A DNA stretch of 64,000 nt from Gimesia sp. (GTDB lineage Bacteria > Planctomycetota > Planctomycetia > Planctomycetales > Planctomycetaceae), in NCBI RefSeq assembly GCF_040219335.1, contig NZ_JAVJSQ010000004.1, positions 620,001-684,000 on the forward strand, given 5' to 3'. The notes beneath the pieces were generated by a model. It was not told the origin of the DNA. It did not search any database and saw nothing but the letters and a program-made list of their open reading frames with translations. Positions 9,207 through 18,638 of the stretch are shown here, one piece after another; position 1 is the first letter of the stretch; every line of letters starts with the position of its first letter. A program made the translations under genes and the position numbers.

Positions 9207-11354
9207 ATGAATTCTTTCTTATCCACAGACCACTGGTACTCGCAACGATCAGCTCCAGGAACCATGCTCATGCGTCAGTTACTTACTGCAGGACTCACTT
9301 TGGCGATCTGTCTGCTCGCGACTCCCCTACTTCTTTCAGCCAGCATGGACGTCAATAAACTGGTCCAGGAACTGAAAAGCAACAATGAGGACGCTCAAGC
9401 ACTGGCAGCACACCAGTTGGGCGAATTGGGGCCGAGTGCGAAAGCTGCGGTACCGGCGCTGATTTCTGTCGTCAAAGAGGGTTCTGTAGCGGCCCGCAGT
9501 GAAGCCATCACCGCCCTGGGAAAAATCGGGCCTGATGCCTCAGCTGCCGTTCCTGAACTTGCCAAAGTTCTGCGTGGTTATTCTGTCATTCTTAAGTACA
9601 ACACTTTGCAGGCCCTCCGCCAGATTGGCCCCGAAGCCAAACCCGCTCTGAAGCAGATCATGCCTCTACTGGAGAGTAACAATTCTTACCTGAAAATTTC
9701 CGCCGCCTGGGCTGCTGCGAAAATCGATCCCGAAAATCAGGAAACCTTGAAACAGGTCATTCCCATCCTGCTGGAAGGCTTGAATATTTCGATCAACGAG
9801 GTCCGCAATGATGCGGCACTGGCTCTGGCACAGATTGGTGCTCCCGCAGTCAAACCATTGCTGACAACCCTGAAACACGAACACGAAGCGAACCACAATC
9901 AGGAATGCCAGCAGATCTGTGATGTACTGGCCCAGATGGGGGCCGGTGGCGAATCAGCGATTCCGACCCTGATCAAAATTCTGGAAAAAGTTGATGATCC
10001 GAACCTGGTCTGGCGAGCCGCACACGCTCTGGGAAATATCCGCTCGCAACCTGAGAAAGTTGTCCCCGCATTAACGGCGGTCCTCACAAATAAATCTGAG
10101 ATCGTGCGTGCGAATGCCGCTATCTCGCTGGGAGACTTTGGTCCTGAAGCCAAATCGGCTGTCCCTGCTTTAACGAAACTGCTGTCAGATCCTGAACTCA
10201 ATGTCAAACTGGACGCCGCCACTGCTCTGGGTGCCATTGGACCGGATGCAGCCTCTGCCGTCCCCGAACTGGCTTCTGCGATGCAGGCAGGTCCCGTCTC
10301 TCTGACACTTACGAGTGCCTCTGCGCTGGCAGCCATCGGTGATGCATCTGTCCCCGCATTGAATAAAATGCTGCAGGACGATTCCCCTTTGAAATTACTG
10401 GCTGTTCATGTATTGGGCGAAATCGGTACCGGTGCCGGGGCCTCCATTCCGGAACTGATCAAGCTGTTAGATTCTACCGACCCGGAAGTTAAAATGTCGG
10501 CGATTACCAGTCTGGGAGAAATGGGACCTGCTGCGAAAAAGGCAGAACCTCAACTGCTGGAAATCCTCAAATCAGCCAAGGATCGCACCCGGAATGCCGC
10601 TGTCTTCGCCCTCTCCAAAATGGGCAGCAAAGCAGCTATCCCCGAGATCAAGAAACTCGCTGCTGAGTCATCTGATGACGAACGTTTACAGCTTGTCTGT
10701 GCCTGGGCACTGGTCCGCAATAATCCCCATGACCCGGAAACGATTAAAACAGCACTCCCCGGTCTGACGAAAGCACTCACCGATGAGCGTCCCCTGGTCC
10801 GCCGAGAAGCCGCCAATGCAATTTCCCTGATGGGACCTGAAGCCAAATCTGCGATCCCTGCACTGACAGCGGCTCTGAAAGAAGAAGAGAATCCCCGCGC
10901 CATCCAGGAACTGATCACAGCCCTGGCCGAAATTGGTCCCGCTGCCGCACCTGCGATCTCTGCAATTGCCCCCTATCTCAATTCGGGTAATATCGATCTT
11001 CGTCTGGTCGCAACGTATGCGATGGCCCGTTTCGGCGCAGTAGCCAAAGCTGAAGTTCCCCAGTTGGAGAAAACTCTCAAATCCAGCAATAACAATATGG
11101 AGAACGCTGTCACCCTCTGGGCATTGACGAAAATTGATCCGACTCCTCAACGGGCTGAGAAAGCAGCTCCCGTGATGGCCAAAGTCGTAACCGACCATCC
11201 GAATCCCGACGCCCGTCTCGAAGCGGCAATCAGTCTGGGTGAATACGGAATCAAAACTCCAGAAATTAAGCAGGCCCTGGAAGCCGCATCCAAGGATCAG
11301 GATCCACGCGTCAAAAAGGCAGCAGCAACAGCTCTCAAAAAACTGAGTAGCTGA
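9207..11354 (+). CDS. Exported HEAT-repeat protein
   Basis: 715 residues. After a signal-like hydrophobic segment (LLTAGLTLAICLLATPLLL) the whole protein consists of more than a dozen HEAT repeats of about 36-40 residues, each with the pattern AxxALGxIGPxAxxAVPxLxxxL. HEAT arrays form curved superhelices that bind other proteins. No enzymatic domain is visible. The start is not settled: ATG 9207 has GAAGG four bases upstream, while ATGs at 9264 and 9270 follow AGGA and give a more ordinary signal peptide (MLMRQLLT or MRQLLT). Likely periplasmic or in the paryphoplasm. It stands alone, divergent from the secreted coiled-coil gene. Confidence 0.9.
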   Translation: MNSFLSTDHWYSQRSAPGTMLMRQLLTAGLTLAICLLATPLLLSASMDVNKLVQELKSNNEDAQALAAHQLGELGPSAKAAVPALISVVKEGSVAARSEAITALGKIGPDASAAVPELAKVLRGYSVILKYNTLQALRQIGPEAKPALKQIMPLLESNNSYLKISAAWAAAKIDPENQETLKQVIPILLEGLNISINEVRNDAALALAQIGAPAVKPLLTTLKHEHEANHNQECQQICDVLAQMGAGGESAIPTLIKILEKVDDPNLVWRAAHALGNIRSQPEKVVPALTAVLTNKSEIVRANAAISLGDFGPEAKSAVPALTKLLSDPELNVKLDAATALGAIGPDAASAVPELASAMQAGPVSLTLTSASALAAIGDASVPALNKMLQDDSPLKLLAVHVLGEIGTGAGASIPELIKLLDSTDPEVKMSAITSLGEMGPAAKKAEPQLLEILKSAKDRTRNAAVFALSKMGSKAAIPEIKKLAAESSDDERLQLVCAWALVRNNPHDPETIKTALPGLTKALTDERPLVRREAANAISLMGPEAKSAIPALTAALKEEENPRAIQELITALAEIGPAAAPAISAIAPYLNSGNIDLRLVATYAMARFGAVAKAEVPQLEKTLKSSNNNMENAVTLWALTKIDPTPQRAEKAAPVMAKVVTDHPNPDARLEAAISLGEYGIKTPEIKQALEAASKDQDPRVKKAAATALKKLSS

Positions 11355-11371
11355 TTCTCACAAACTGTTGA

Positions 11372-11407
11372 CATAAATCAACATCTCCACCGATTTGTTG
11401 ATTTATG
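11372..11407 (+). other. Perfect 12-bp inverted repeat after the HEAT gene
   Basis: CATAAATCAACA (11372-11383) and its exact reverse complement TGTTGATTTATG (11396-11407) enclose a 12-base loop, starting 18 bases after the HEAT-gene stop. There is no run of T behind it, so it is not a textbook terminator. It could stabilise the 3' end of the mRNA or be a protein-binding site. The rest of the 305-base gap up to the acyltransferase gene shows nothing I recognise. Confidence 0.5.
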
Positions 11408-11659
11408 ACATCAGCGGGAAAGCTCCTTCGCTGGCAGCTGGATTTCAGCGATTTTGATATTCAACGAGAGACACTTTCTACAAAGAATTTCTCGCGAAGG
11501 GTTTAGACGCAGACTACTCTCCAGATTCAAAGTCCGCGCGAACCGATTATCCGTGATTGGGTCTTCAGCAGATCACTGGCATGGATCTTGCGATTCTCTT
11601 ATTAGTGCAGAGTAAGAGAATTGGAAATCGAGACATCCTTTACCAGTATGGGAGCTGCC

Positions 11660-12925
11660 ATGATCACCGTTGCTGAAATCAACGACATCGAACGCCTGGA
11701 TCACTTTCGACTGGCGTGGCGCGATCTGCTCGGTAAAACCAAGGGAGCGACCTTCGCTCATTCTCCGGAATGGCTGGAACACTACTGGGCACACTTTGGA
11801 AAGGGGCTCAAATTACGTGTTCTGTTCGTCACACTGAGGAACAAAATCATCGGTATCGTGCCACTGGTCGTCAAACCGGTGACAACACCGCTGGGCACCG
11901 TGCGCGTTCTGACGTACCCACTGGACAACTGGGGCACTTTCTATGGACAGATCGGTGGTAACTCGGCAGCAACAATGGTCTCAGCGATCAGACACATCCG
12001 CTCGACTCGACGTGACTGGGACCTGATCGACCTGCGTTATATTGACCAGGATGGTCACGACCATCGGCGGACCGCCAACGCCTTAAAGTCGGTCGGTTAT
12101 CAGGGGAGTTCAGCTCCCTGGCGTCGTTCATTCCTGGTCAACACGAGTGATACCAGCTGGATCGAATATCTGGCCAGTCGATCCCCTGAAGCCAGAGAAC
12201 ATATTCTAGAGGCTGAGGAAATCACTGCTAAAGATGGCCACGTTTCTTTTTACCGTTCACGGTTAGAAGATCCACTGGCTCCGGGCTGGAATCCACGTTG
12301 GGATCTCTGGTCTCAGTTTGAGCAGATGGATTTCCGACATGGGAATCAGACACTGATCGCTGGAGGCGCTCATACTCTCAAACAAAAGCTGGACTTCCTG
12401 CGGGATATCCATGGCCCTGCATCACGCTCCGGGATGGCCCGCATCGATGCCCTGTTCGTCAATCATCGTGTCGTCGCATTTGCCTACGGCCTGCAACACA
12501 CTGCTGGTACCGATTACCTGGCCATCGGTCGTGCTCCTGATACCAATCCGGAAACGGTCACGACTCTCATCTCAAATATGATTCAGCAGTCAATCCTGGA
12601 TGGAGAACCTGCCGTGAACCTGAGCTTATTGAGCCCGTCTGCAGCCAGCCTGTGGCAGAACAGTGCATTACACAGCTACCGCTGCTCACATTATCCGCTG
12701 ACAGTTCCACGGTCACAGTTATTGAGGCTGAACCGCTGGATGCAACAGCCTGTAGCCAGCGCCAAGGCCAATGTCAGTTCAGCATTGGTCAGTGGCAGGC
12801 AGGTCACCCCGGAAATCGAATCGAGTATCGAACTGGCTGCGATTGCACCAGAAGACTGGCCCGAAGAGACCAATGTGAAAGCGGAGCCTGATTCCGATCG
12901 CCCCCCTTTTCGCATTGTCGGTTGA
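11660..12925 (+). CDS. GNAT-superfamily (CelD/BcsL, FemAB-like) acyltransferase
   Basis: About 421 residues. The pattern ATFAHSPEWLEHYW at the N-terminus, GIVPLVV, the LDLRYI segment, and the C-terminal half with FVNHRVVAFAYGLQH and YLAIGRAPDTNP fits the CelD/BcsL-type acetyltransferase family, which has two GNAT-like folds and is often linked to polysaccharide or cell-surface modification. The frame opens at a TTG (11621) and an ATG at 11648, but ATG 11660 has GGGAG five bases upstream and is preferred. Substrate unknown. The last 60 residues are low in conservation signals. It is convergent with the phosphatase gene, 13 bases apart. Confidence 0.75.
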   Translation: MITVAEINDIERLDHFRLAWRDLLGKTKGATFAHSPEWLEHYWAHFGKGLKLRVLFVTLRNKIIGIVPLVVKPVTTPLGTVRVLTYPLDNWGTFYGQIGGNSAATMVSAIRHIRSTRRDWDLIDLRYIDQDGHDHRRTANALKSVGYQGSSAPWRRSFLVNTSDTSWIEYLASRSPEAREHILEAEEITAKDGHVSFYRSRLEDPLAPGWNPRWDLWSQFEQMDFRHGNQTLIAGGAHTLKQKLDFLRDIHGPASRSGMARIDALFVNHRVVAFAYGLQHTAGTDYLAIGRAPDTNPETVTTLISNMIQQSILDGEPAVNLSLLSPSAASLWQNSALHSYRCSHYPLTVPRSQLLRLNRWMQQPVASAKANVSSALVSGRQVTPEIESSIELAAIAPEDWPEETNVKAEPDSDRPPFRIVG

Positions 12926-12938
12926 TCAACGCTGAAGC

Positions 12939-14504
12939 TCACTCTGGATTGGGTGCAAACTTGACAACCATCAGGGTACGGTCGTCGCCATCATTCCCCC
13001 CTTCGAGGTGTTGCTGCAGCTTGGACCAGATCCCCCGCATCACTTCGTCTGCGGTATCTTCAAAGTGATTTTCCAGGACCTTCATGATGCCATCTGAGCG
13101 GAACATTTTCCGTTCGCTGCTCATGGCTTCGCTGATTCCATCACTGAAACCCACAATGATGTCGTTCTTGCAGATCGGAATGACGGAATAGTCGTAATCG
13201 TTTGATTCCGTGACTCCCAACAGCATTCCGTGCGAGGTCAGAGTGGTGATCTTCCCTTTGTGAACCCAGAAGGGCGCAGGATGTCCCGCGTTGGTATAAG
13301 TAAACGTCCGGGCCCGGGTATCGATCACGCCGTATAACATACTCATGAACTGATGCGGCAGCGAAGTATGATACAGCGCTGTGTTAATGCGGCTGATGAC
13401 ATGCTGCGTATCTCGGGCCTGTTCAATTGGCCCTTCTGTCAAAGTGCGTAAAGCACCGCGTACGGATGCCATTACCACTGCAGCCGGGATACTGTCTCCC
13501 GAGGCGTCTCCCAGGGCGAAACAGGTCACATGCGGTGAGAGGGGAATGAATTCACAGAGATCGCCCCCTACTTCATGATGACTGATCGACTGAACCGCTG
13601 CCTGGAATTCACGATCCCATTCACGTTCCAGGGCCAGTTCGACAGGAAACGATTCAGAAATCACCTTCAACTCTTTCTTGAGTCGTAGCTGATTCTGACT
13701 CTCTTTGAGTAATACAGCCCGTTCCAGAATGGTACTGACCTGGGCACCAATTGATTTCAAAATGTGGACATCGCGTTCATTGAGATGGCGGGCCCGTCGA
13801 TCGAAGGCCCACAGTGTCCCAAAGGGGCCCGTCTCAGACTGCACCGACACACAGACGCCCGTCAGACATCCTTCGGGCAACCAGGAAGCCAGTTCCGGAT
13901 TCTCGTGCCGATTCACAATCAGAGCATCGTTAGAAAACGCTTCCAGATCAGGAGGAGATTCTTTCAGTTTGCGACGATGAAACGGTATTTCAAATGTATG
14001 CAGACAATACTGGACGCGGAGTGAGAGTTGATTCGATTCCGAATTCAACAGGAAAAATCCGGCAGCCCGAAATCCCGTCAGTTGCAGAGCTGCTTCCAGC
14101 AGTTTCTGAAGTGCGTCCTGCAGTCCCTCCTGGCGGGTAACCGAGAGGCCGACATCCATCAGTGTAGTGACTTCGCGGTTTTTGAGCTCAAGTGAGGAAC
14201 CCATGGTTTCAATCTTGGAGATTAATCCGCCTACCAGTTCAGCCAGCTTGATTGCCGTCACAAACATGTGATCATTGGCAGTCTCATAAGGCAGCGTCAG
14301 ATAAAGGTATCCCAGGGTCCGCTTGCCGTCTTCAATCGATTCATACCAGCAGTATTTCGCGTTCTGGCAGAGTTCCGCTTCCAGAGATTTGCGTTCTCCC
14401 GGCTTGGCGGGCGTAAAATGCAACGGCCAGCCGGTGATCTCCGTAAACTGGTCACACAGACCATGTATCCAATCCAGAGGTTGCGCGGTGAGTACCTGTT
14501 CCAT
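12939..14504 (-). CDS. GAF domain / SpoIIE-type PP2C serine phosphatase
   Basis: 521 residues, cytoplasmic. The N-terminal 100 residues contain no domain I can name. Residues about 120-290 are GAF-like (LMDVGLSVTRQEGL through GTLWAFDRR), preceded by a short helical linker. Residues about 330-518 are an RsbU/SpoIIE-type phosphatase with GGDLCEF, CFALGDASGD (metal-binding Asp residues), TYTNAGHPAPFW and IVGFSDGISEAM. Such proteins dephosphorylate anti-sigma-factor antagonists in partner-switching stress or signalling cascades, sensing through the GAF domain. No partner gene (RsbV/W-like) lies beside it. The PP2C acidic residues appear intact, so it should be active. Confidence 0.9.
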   Translation of the reverse strand: MEQVLTAQPLDWIHGLCDQFTEITGWPLHFTPAKPGERKSLEAELCQNAKYCWYESIEDGKRTLGYLYLTLPYETANDHMFVTAIKLAELVGGLISKIETMGSSLELKNREVTTLMDVGLSVTRQEGLQDALQKLLEAALQLTGFRAAGFFLLNSESNQLSLRVQYCLHTFEIPFHRRKLKESPPDLEAFSNDALIVNRHENPELASWLPEGCLTGVCVSVQSETGPFGTLWAFDRRARHLNERDVHILKSIGAQVSTILERAVLLKESQNQLRLKKELKVISESFPVELALEREWDREFQAAVQSISHHEVGGDLCEFIPLSPHVTCFALGDASGDSIPAAVVMASVRGALRTLTEGPIEQARDTQHVISRINTALYHTSLPHQFMSMLYGVIDTRARTFTYTNAGHPAPFWVHKGKITTLTSHGMLLGVTESNDYDYSVIPICKNDIIVGFSDGISEAMSSERKMFRSDGIMKVLENHFEDTADEVMRGIWSKLQQHLEGGNDGDDRTLMVVKFAPNPE

Positions 14505-14609
14505 TAAACCTGATCCAAGACGACGAAACTAAGATGAGTCGTTTGAGCACGGAATGCTCCTTCGTCTTGTATCGACCGCTGATCCCCCCAGTCCTTGATG
14601 CCTGTCTGA

Positions 14610-14624
14610 CTGTAACGGTTACAG
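14610..14624. promoter_or_regulatory. Palindrome upstream of the phosphatase gene
   Basis: CTGTAAC-G-GTTACAG is a perfect odd-centred palindrome about 105 bases upstream of the phosphatase start codon, in the only intergenic space between that gene and the symporter gene. Size and position fit an operator for a dimeric regulator, but no regulator is identified. Confidence 0.3.
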
Positions 14625-14700
14625 CGGTCAAGTACGCTGAATTCACTTCAGAATCAGGAAATCCCCACGTTCGATTGAACTTGAGTCGAGCAAATTCCTG

Positions 14701-16272
14701 TTAGCGGTAGCGTTCGATGATTGCACATCCGCAGGAGTCGCTCCAGACGTTAACGGAAGTACGACACATGTCCAGTACGCGGTCGACAGCGATAATCACA
14801 CCTTGAGCTTCCAGTGGTAGCCCCACCGCCTGCAGCACAATCGCCATCATTACCAGGCCGGCGTGGGGAATCCCGGCAGCACCGATACTTGCCAGTAACG
14901 CGGTAATCGCTACCAGGATCTGCTGCTGGACTGGTAACACCTCCCCCGAATAAGCCTGTGCGATAAAGAGGACTGCTACCGCTTCATAAAGTGCAGTTCC
15001 ATCCATATTAATCGTTGCCCCCAGAGGCAGCACAAAGGAACTTACCTCATTCGAGACTCCCGCATTTTCTTCGACACAACTGATCGTCAGTGGCAGTGTT
15101 CCGTTTGAAGAAGCTGTCGAGAAGGCGGTCATCAACGCCGGGCCCATTGCCCGGGCAAATTCCAGGGGAGAACGCCGCGCTACAAATTTCAGCAGACAGG
15201 GCAAGATAACAGCCGCGTGTATCAATAGAGCCAAAAGTACTGCAACCATGTACCAGCTGAGTGTCTTGAAAATTTCGATTCCTTGTGAGGAGACGGCGTA
15301 GATCATGAAAGCCAGCACACCAATCGGAGCCAGACTGATAATGAACATGGTCATCCGCATCATGACTTCAAAGCCAGCCTGAAAAATGTCAGTCAGCACT
15401 TTCGCATGTTTTCCCCCCACCAGAATGATGAAGATCCCGGACAGGATGCTGAACGAAATAATCGAAAGGAACTCCCCTTCTCCCAAAGAGTGGATAATAT
15501 TGGTGGGAATCAATCGATCGACCATATCGATGAAGATAGAACTGATCGATTCCTGCCCTGAAGACAACGAGCCACTGCCACCAGGCAATTCAGCGCCGAT
15601 ACCAGGGCGTATCAGATTCACCACAAATATTCCGGTAAATATTGCCAGCAGACTGGTGGAGAGATAATACAACAGCGTCTTGGAAAACATGGCACCAAAA
15701 CGGGTGGCATTCCCCAAACTGGCAATTCCGGTGATCAGTGAAGTCACAATCAGGGGAATGGTTACCATCTTTAGCAGACGCAAGAACAGATCGCCAATCC
15801 ATTTGGAAATCGACATCACCTTTTGACTGATTGTATTCCCGAAGAGTTCGAATTCCGTCTTCCACTGCGGATACTTCTCGACCAGTTCCTCTCCGTTCGC
15901 TGCAGAATAGGTAGTGACCGTAACTTTTTTATCGACGGTACGGGTATAAGTCAGATGAACTTCACGTGCTGAGTCGACAATATGAATCATTCGTCCTTTG
16001 ACTTCAAATGTCTCGGACTTCTCCAGATCGCCTGCCACAAACTGTTTTTTGAGCTCGGGATAACGTTTCAATAACGCTTCCTTGTTGGAGAACTCCAGAG
16101 TTTGCGGATCCTGTTTGGCTTCCTGCTGCACCACCTTGTAGCCGGCATTCTGCGGACTGATCGTCAGCGTGAGACCGGCCAGCGGTTCTTCCCCGGGATT
16201 GAATAGAAACCCCAAAACGGTTCCGAGGATTAAGGCGATCAGAATCTGATAATGCAGTGGCAGGCTCTTCAT
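14701..16272 (-). CDS. SDF-family Na+/H+:dicarboxylate (glutamate) symporter with enlarged loop
   Basis: 523 residues in the inner membrane. The family signatures are clear: TAFSTASSNGTLPLT (the serine-rich hairpin), LPLGATINMDGTALYE (TM7, cation site) and GIPHAGLVMMAIVL near the C-terminus. The family takes up acidic amino acids or C4-dicarboxylates with Na+ or H+. Odd: between the first membrane segment (residues about 8-27) and the next there are roughly 115 extra residues predicted to lie outside the membrane, which include two related segments, LLKRYPELKKQF and LVEKYPQWKTEF. Usual members are about 420 residues and lack this. It has its own promoter region and no operon partner. Confidence 0.92.
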   Translation of the reverse strand: MKSLPLHYQILIALILGTVLGFLFNPGEEPLAGLTLTISPQNAGYKVVQQEAKQDPQTLEFSNKEALLKRYPELKKQFVAGDLEKSETFEVKGRMIHIVDSAREVHLTYTRTVDKKVTVTTYSAANGEELVEKYPQWKTEFELFGNTISQKVMSISKWIGDLFLRLLKMVTIPLIVTSLITGIASLGNATRFGAMFSKTLLYYLSTSLLAIFTGIFVVNLIRPGIGAELPGGSGSLSSGQESISSIFIDMVDRLIPTNIIHSLGEGEFLSIISFSILSGIFIILVGGKHAKVLTDIFQAGFEVMMRMTMFIISLAPIGVLAFMIYAVSSQGIEIFKTLSWYMVAVLLALLIHAAVILPCLLKFVARRSPLEFARAMGPALMTAFSTASSNGTLPLTISCVEENAGVSNEVSSFVLPLGATINMDGTALYEAVAVLFIAQAYSGEVLPVQQQILVAITALLASIGAAGIPHAGLVMMAIVLQAVGLPLEAQGVIIAVDRVLDMCRTSVNVWSDSCGCAIIERYR

Positions 16273-16450
16273 GAAACACCAACTTCCCTATTTCACGTTA
16301 CGATGACTCACCAGACCACGTTCAGATTTTTAAGACCGCACAACAGAGCGATCAACATCGAACCGACCATGACCAGAGGCTCTCAAAATATCCTCTGGCT
16401 GGTCCGGAAACATCTGATTCAGTGGTTTTCACACCGATTTTTTGTCAGGT

Positions 16451-17650
16451 TTAGCTGCGAGCGCAATCGCAGTCGAATGGCAGCCAGGCCCCGTTTTCCT
16501 TGCTGCTGGCCACAGACTGCTCAATAAAGAACATTCCTTCTACCCCATCATAAACGTTGGGATAGATCGTATTTTTTGGTTCGAATGATTCGCCCGTAAT
16601 CCGACTGATCATGGCGTCAAAGGCGGACCGATAAATGTTGGCAAACGCTTCGAAGAAAGCTTCCGGGTGTCCTGCCGGCAGACGGCAGGCAGCTGCTCCG
16701 CTTTCGTTCATGAACGGAGCATTGGGATCACGAGTGTAAATCGCGTGTGGTTGACCGTTACGACGGACGATCATCTGATTAGGCTCTTCCTGTCGCCAGG
16801 ACAGTGCTCCTTTGGTGCCGTCAATTTCAATGAACAGATCATTTTCGCGACCATGCGAAATCTGGCTGGCGGTAACGGTTCCCAGGGCCCCGTTCTGGAA
16901 CCGGATCACAGCATGACCATAATCATCCAGCTGACGACCGGGGGCAAAAATCTTGAGGTTACAGGAAATTTCAGCCGGTAAAAGTCCGGTCATGTAGCGT
17001 CCCAGGTTATAGGCATGAGTCGCGATATCACCAAAGGCACCAGCAGCCCCGGATTTTGTAGGGTCAGTTCGCCAGGCAGCCTGTTTCTGATCTTCTTCCT
17101 CAATGCGTTTCCGCAACCAGCCCTGAATGTAATTCGAACGAACGGCCTGAATTTCACCAAATTCTCCGTTCAGTATCATTTCCCGAGCCATCCGAACCAA
17201 CGGGTATCCGGTGTAATTATGACTGACGGCAAAGACCACCCCCGACTTTTCTACCAGGCCTTTCAGTTCTTCTGCCTGGGCCAGGTCAAAGGTCATTGGC
17301 TTATCGCAAATCACATTGAAACCCGCCTCCACAGCTGCCTTAGCAATGGGGAAATGTGTAAAGTTCGGTGTGGCGATACTGATGAAATCAATCCGCTGAT
17401 CTTCGGGTAAAGCGGACTCTTTCTCAATCAGTTCTTCAATTGAGCCATAAGCCCGTTCGGGAGGAATGTCATAAGCAGGCGCCGATGCTTTCGCTTTCTC
17501 CGGATTGGAGGACAAGGCCCCCGCTACCAGCTCGGCCCGGTTATCCAGACAGGCAGCAATGGAATGCACACGGCCGATAAACGAACCCTGGCCCCCGCCA
17601 ACAAGTGCCATTCGTAATTTACGATTGAGTTGACCGTTCATTGTTTCCAT
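16451..17650 (-). CDS. Gfo/Idh/MocA family oxidoreductase
   Basis: 399 residues. The NAD(P)-binding N-terminus reads LVGGGQGSFIGRVH; SIATPNFTHFPIAKAA and CDKPMT (the EKP-type motif with the catalytic Lys) follow, then AVSHNYTGYPLVRMAREMI and the substrate domain with GDIATHAYNLGRYMTG. Members oxidise or reduce sugars, inositols and related compounds; the substrate cannot be told from sequence. Start at 17650 is supported by a GGGGAGG sequence about nine bases upstream. No Tat signal is present, so it is cytoplasmic. It is not in an operon with neighbours. Confidence 0.9.
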   Translation of the reverse strand: METMNGQLNRKLRMALVGGGQGSFIGRVHSIAACLDNRAELVAGALSSNPEKAKASAPAYDIPPERAYGSIEELIEKESALPEDQRIDFISIATPNFTHFPIAKAAVEAGFNVICDKPMTFDLAQAEELKGLVEKSGVVFAVSHNYTGYPLVRMAREMILNGEFGEIQAVRSNYIQGWLRKRIEEEDQKQAAWRTDPTKSGAAGAFGDIATHAYNLGRYMTGLLPAEISCNLKIFAPGRQLDDYGHAVIRFQNGALGTVTASQISHGRENDLFIEIDGTKGALSWRQEEPNQMIVRRNGQPHAIYTRDPNAPFMNESGAAACRLPAGHPEAFFEAFANIYRSAFDAMISRITGESFEPKNTIYPNVYDGVEGMFFIEQSVASSKENGAWLPFDCDCARS

Positions 17651-18043
17651 TGAAGCATTCCTCCCCTTGTTGATTCATTCAGACTCGTGCTGTGAGACGA
17701 GTTAGAGTTGAGCTGCGAAATGTTGAATCCCACCAGTCGAACTGACCAGCTACGTACAAAGCAGCATACTTTTGACGGTTCGGAATTACAACCAAAGTGA
17801 TTTTCAGGGCGTATTTTCAAGCCAGACCCCGTAAATTCACATCCCGTTTCCATCTCAGCTTTCACAGCAATCATGTCTGGCAGAATGCGGGACTCTTGGA
17901 TACAATTTTAGATAACTGTATTTAGTTCAGACCAGAACAGTCGGTACACCGAATAATCTGGTACCTGTTTTTGCATTTAATGAGGGACTCGTGCGTCGGG
18001 CTGCACCGGAATCCCGAGTTCAAACACACATGGGGAGGCAATT
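17651..18043. other. 393-base intergenic region between divergent genes
   Basis: This region separates the oxidoreductase gene (leftward) from the small exported protein gene (rightward). It should hold both promoters. The only sites I can point to are the two ribosome-binding sites at its edges. No gene, repeat or RNA is recognised. Confidence 0.4.
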
Positions 18044-18547
18044 GTGGTTAAGAAACAATACGGGGAACGTCGCTTTCTGTGGCTGACGGTTGGAGTTATC
18101 TGTGGCCTGTGCATGTCCTATTTCTGGCCGCATGAGCCAGCCATGGCCGTCGCGACTGACCGGGATGGGGATCGCTTTGCAATTACAACAGTCCCCACAC
18201 GCAACGGTAACGCGGAAGGCGTATTCGTCCTCGACTTCCTCACCGGACGTCTGCAGGGAGCAGTTTTGAACTCTCGCTCTGGAAAGTTCACTCACGCTTA
18301 CTTCCGGAATCTGGCCGCTGACTTCAACGTCGATCCGACAGCAAAACCACATTATGTGATTGTTTCCGGGGACGTGAATTTACCCGCCCAGGGACGCGCC
18401 CAGTTCGCCGACGGCGGACTGTATGTTGCAGAAATGTCCTCCGGGATGGTGATCTGCTACGCTTTCTCGTTCGTGTTCAACAATGCCCCTTCTGCGCCGC
18501 AGCAGTTGCTGCCGATGGACCGGTTCCAGTTCCGTCAGGCACAGTAA
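18044..18547 (+). CDS. Small membrane-anchored or exported protein, unknown function
   Basis: 167 residues starting at GTG 18044, which is well supported by GGGGAGG about six bases upstream. A hydrophobic N-terminal segment (FLWLTVGVICGLCMSYFW) acts as signal or anchor. The rest is a single compact domain with VFVLDFLTGRLQGAVLN, a HYVIVSGDVNL strand and a C-terminal GGLYVAEMSSGMVICYAF block. I know this as a protein type conserved in planctomycetes but without a function. It is followed by a strong terminator, so it forms a single-gene transcript. Confidence 0.75.
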   Translation: MVKKQYGERRFLWLTVGVICGLCMSYFWPHEPAMAVATDRDGDRFAITTVPTRNGNAEGVFVLDFLTGRLQGAVLNSRSGKFTHAYFRNLAADFNVDPTAKPHYVIVSGDVNLPAQGRAQFADGGLYVAEMSSGMVICYAFSFVFNNAPSAPQQLLPMDRFQFRQAQ

Positions 18548-18573
18548 GCTGAACAACGACGCAATCAGAATAC

Positions 18574-18605
18574 AACGAGAGCCTTTCATCGGCTCTCGTT
18601 TTTTT
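18574..18605 (+). terminator. Rho-independent terminator
   Basis: AACGAGAGCC (18574-18583), 7-base loop, GGCTCTCGTT (18591-18600), followed by more T. It ends the transcript of the small exported protein gene, 26 bases after its stop codon. Confidence 0.9.
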
Positions 18606-18638
18606 ATGCGCGTCACATGCTCAGAAGCCTGTAAGGAG

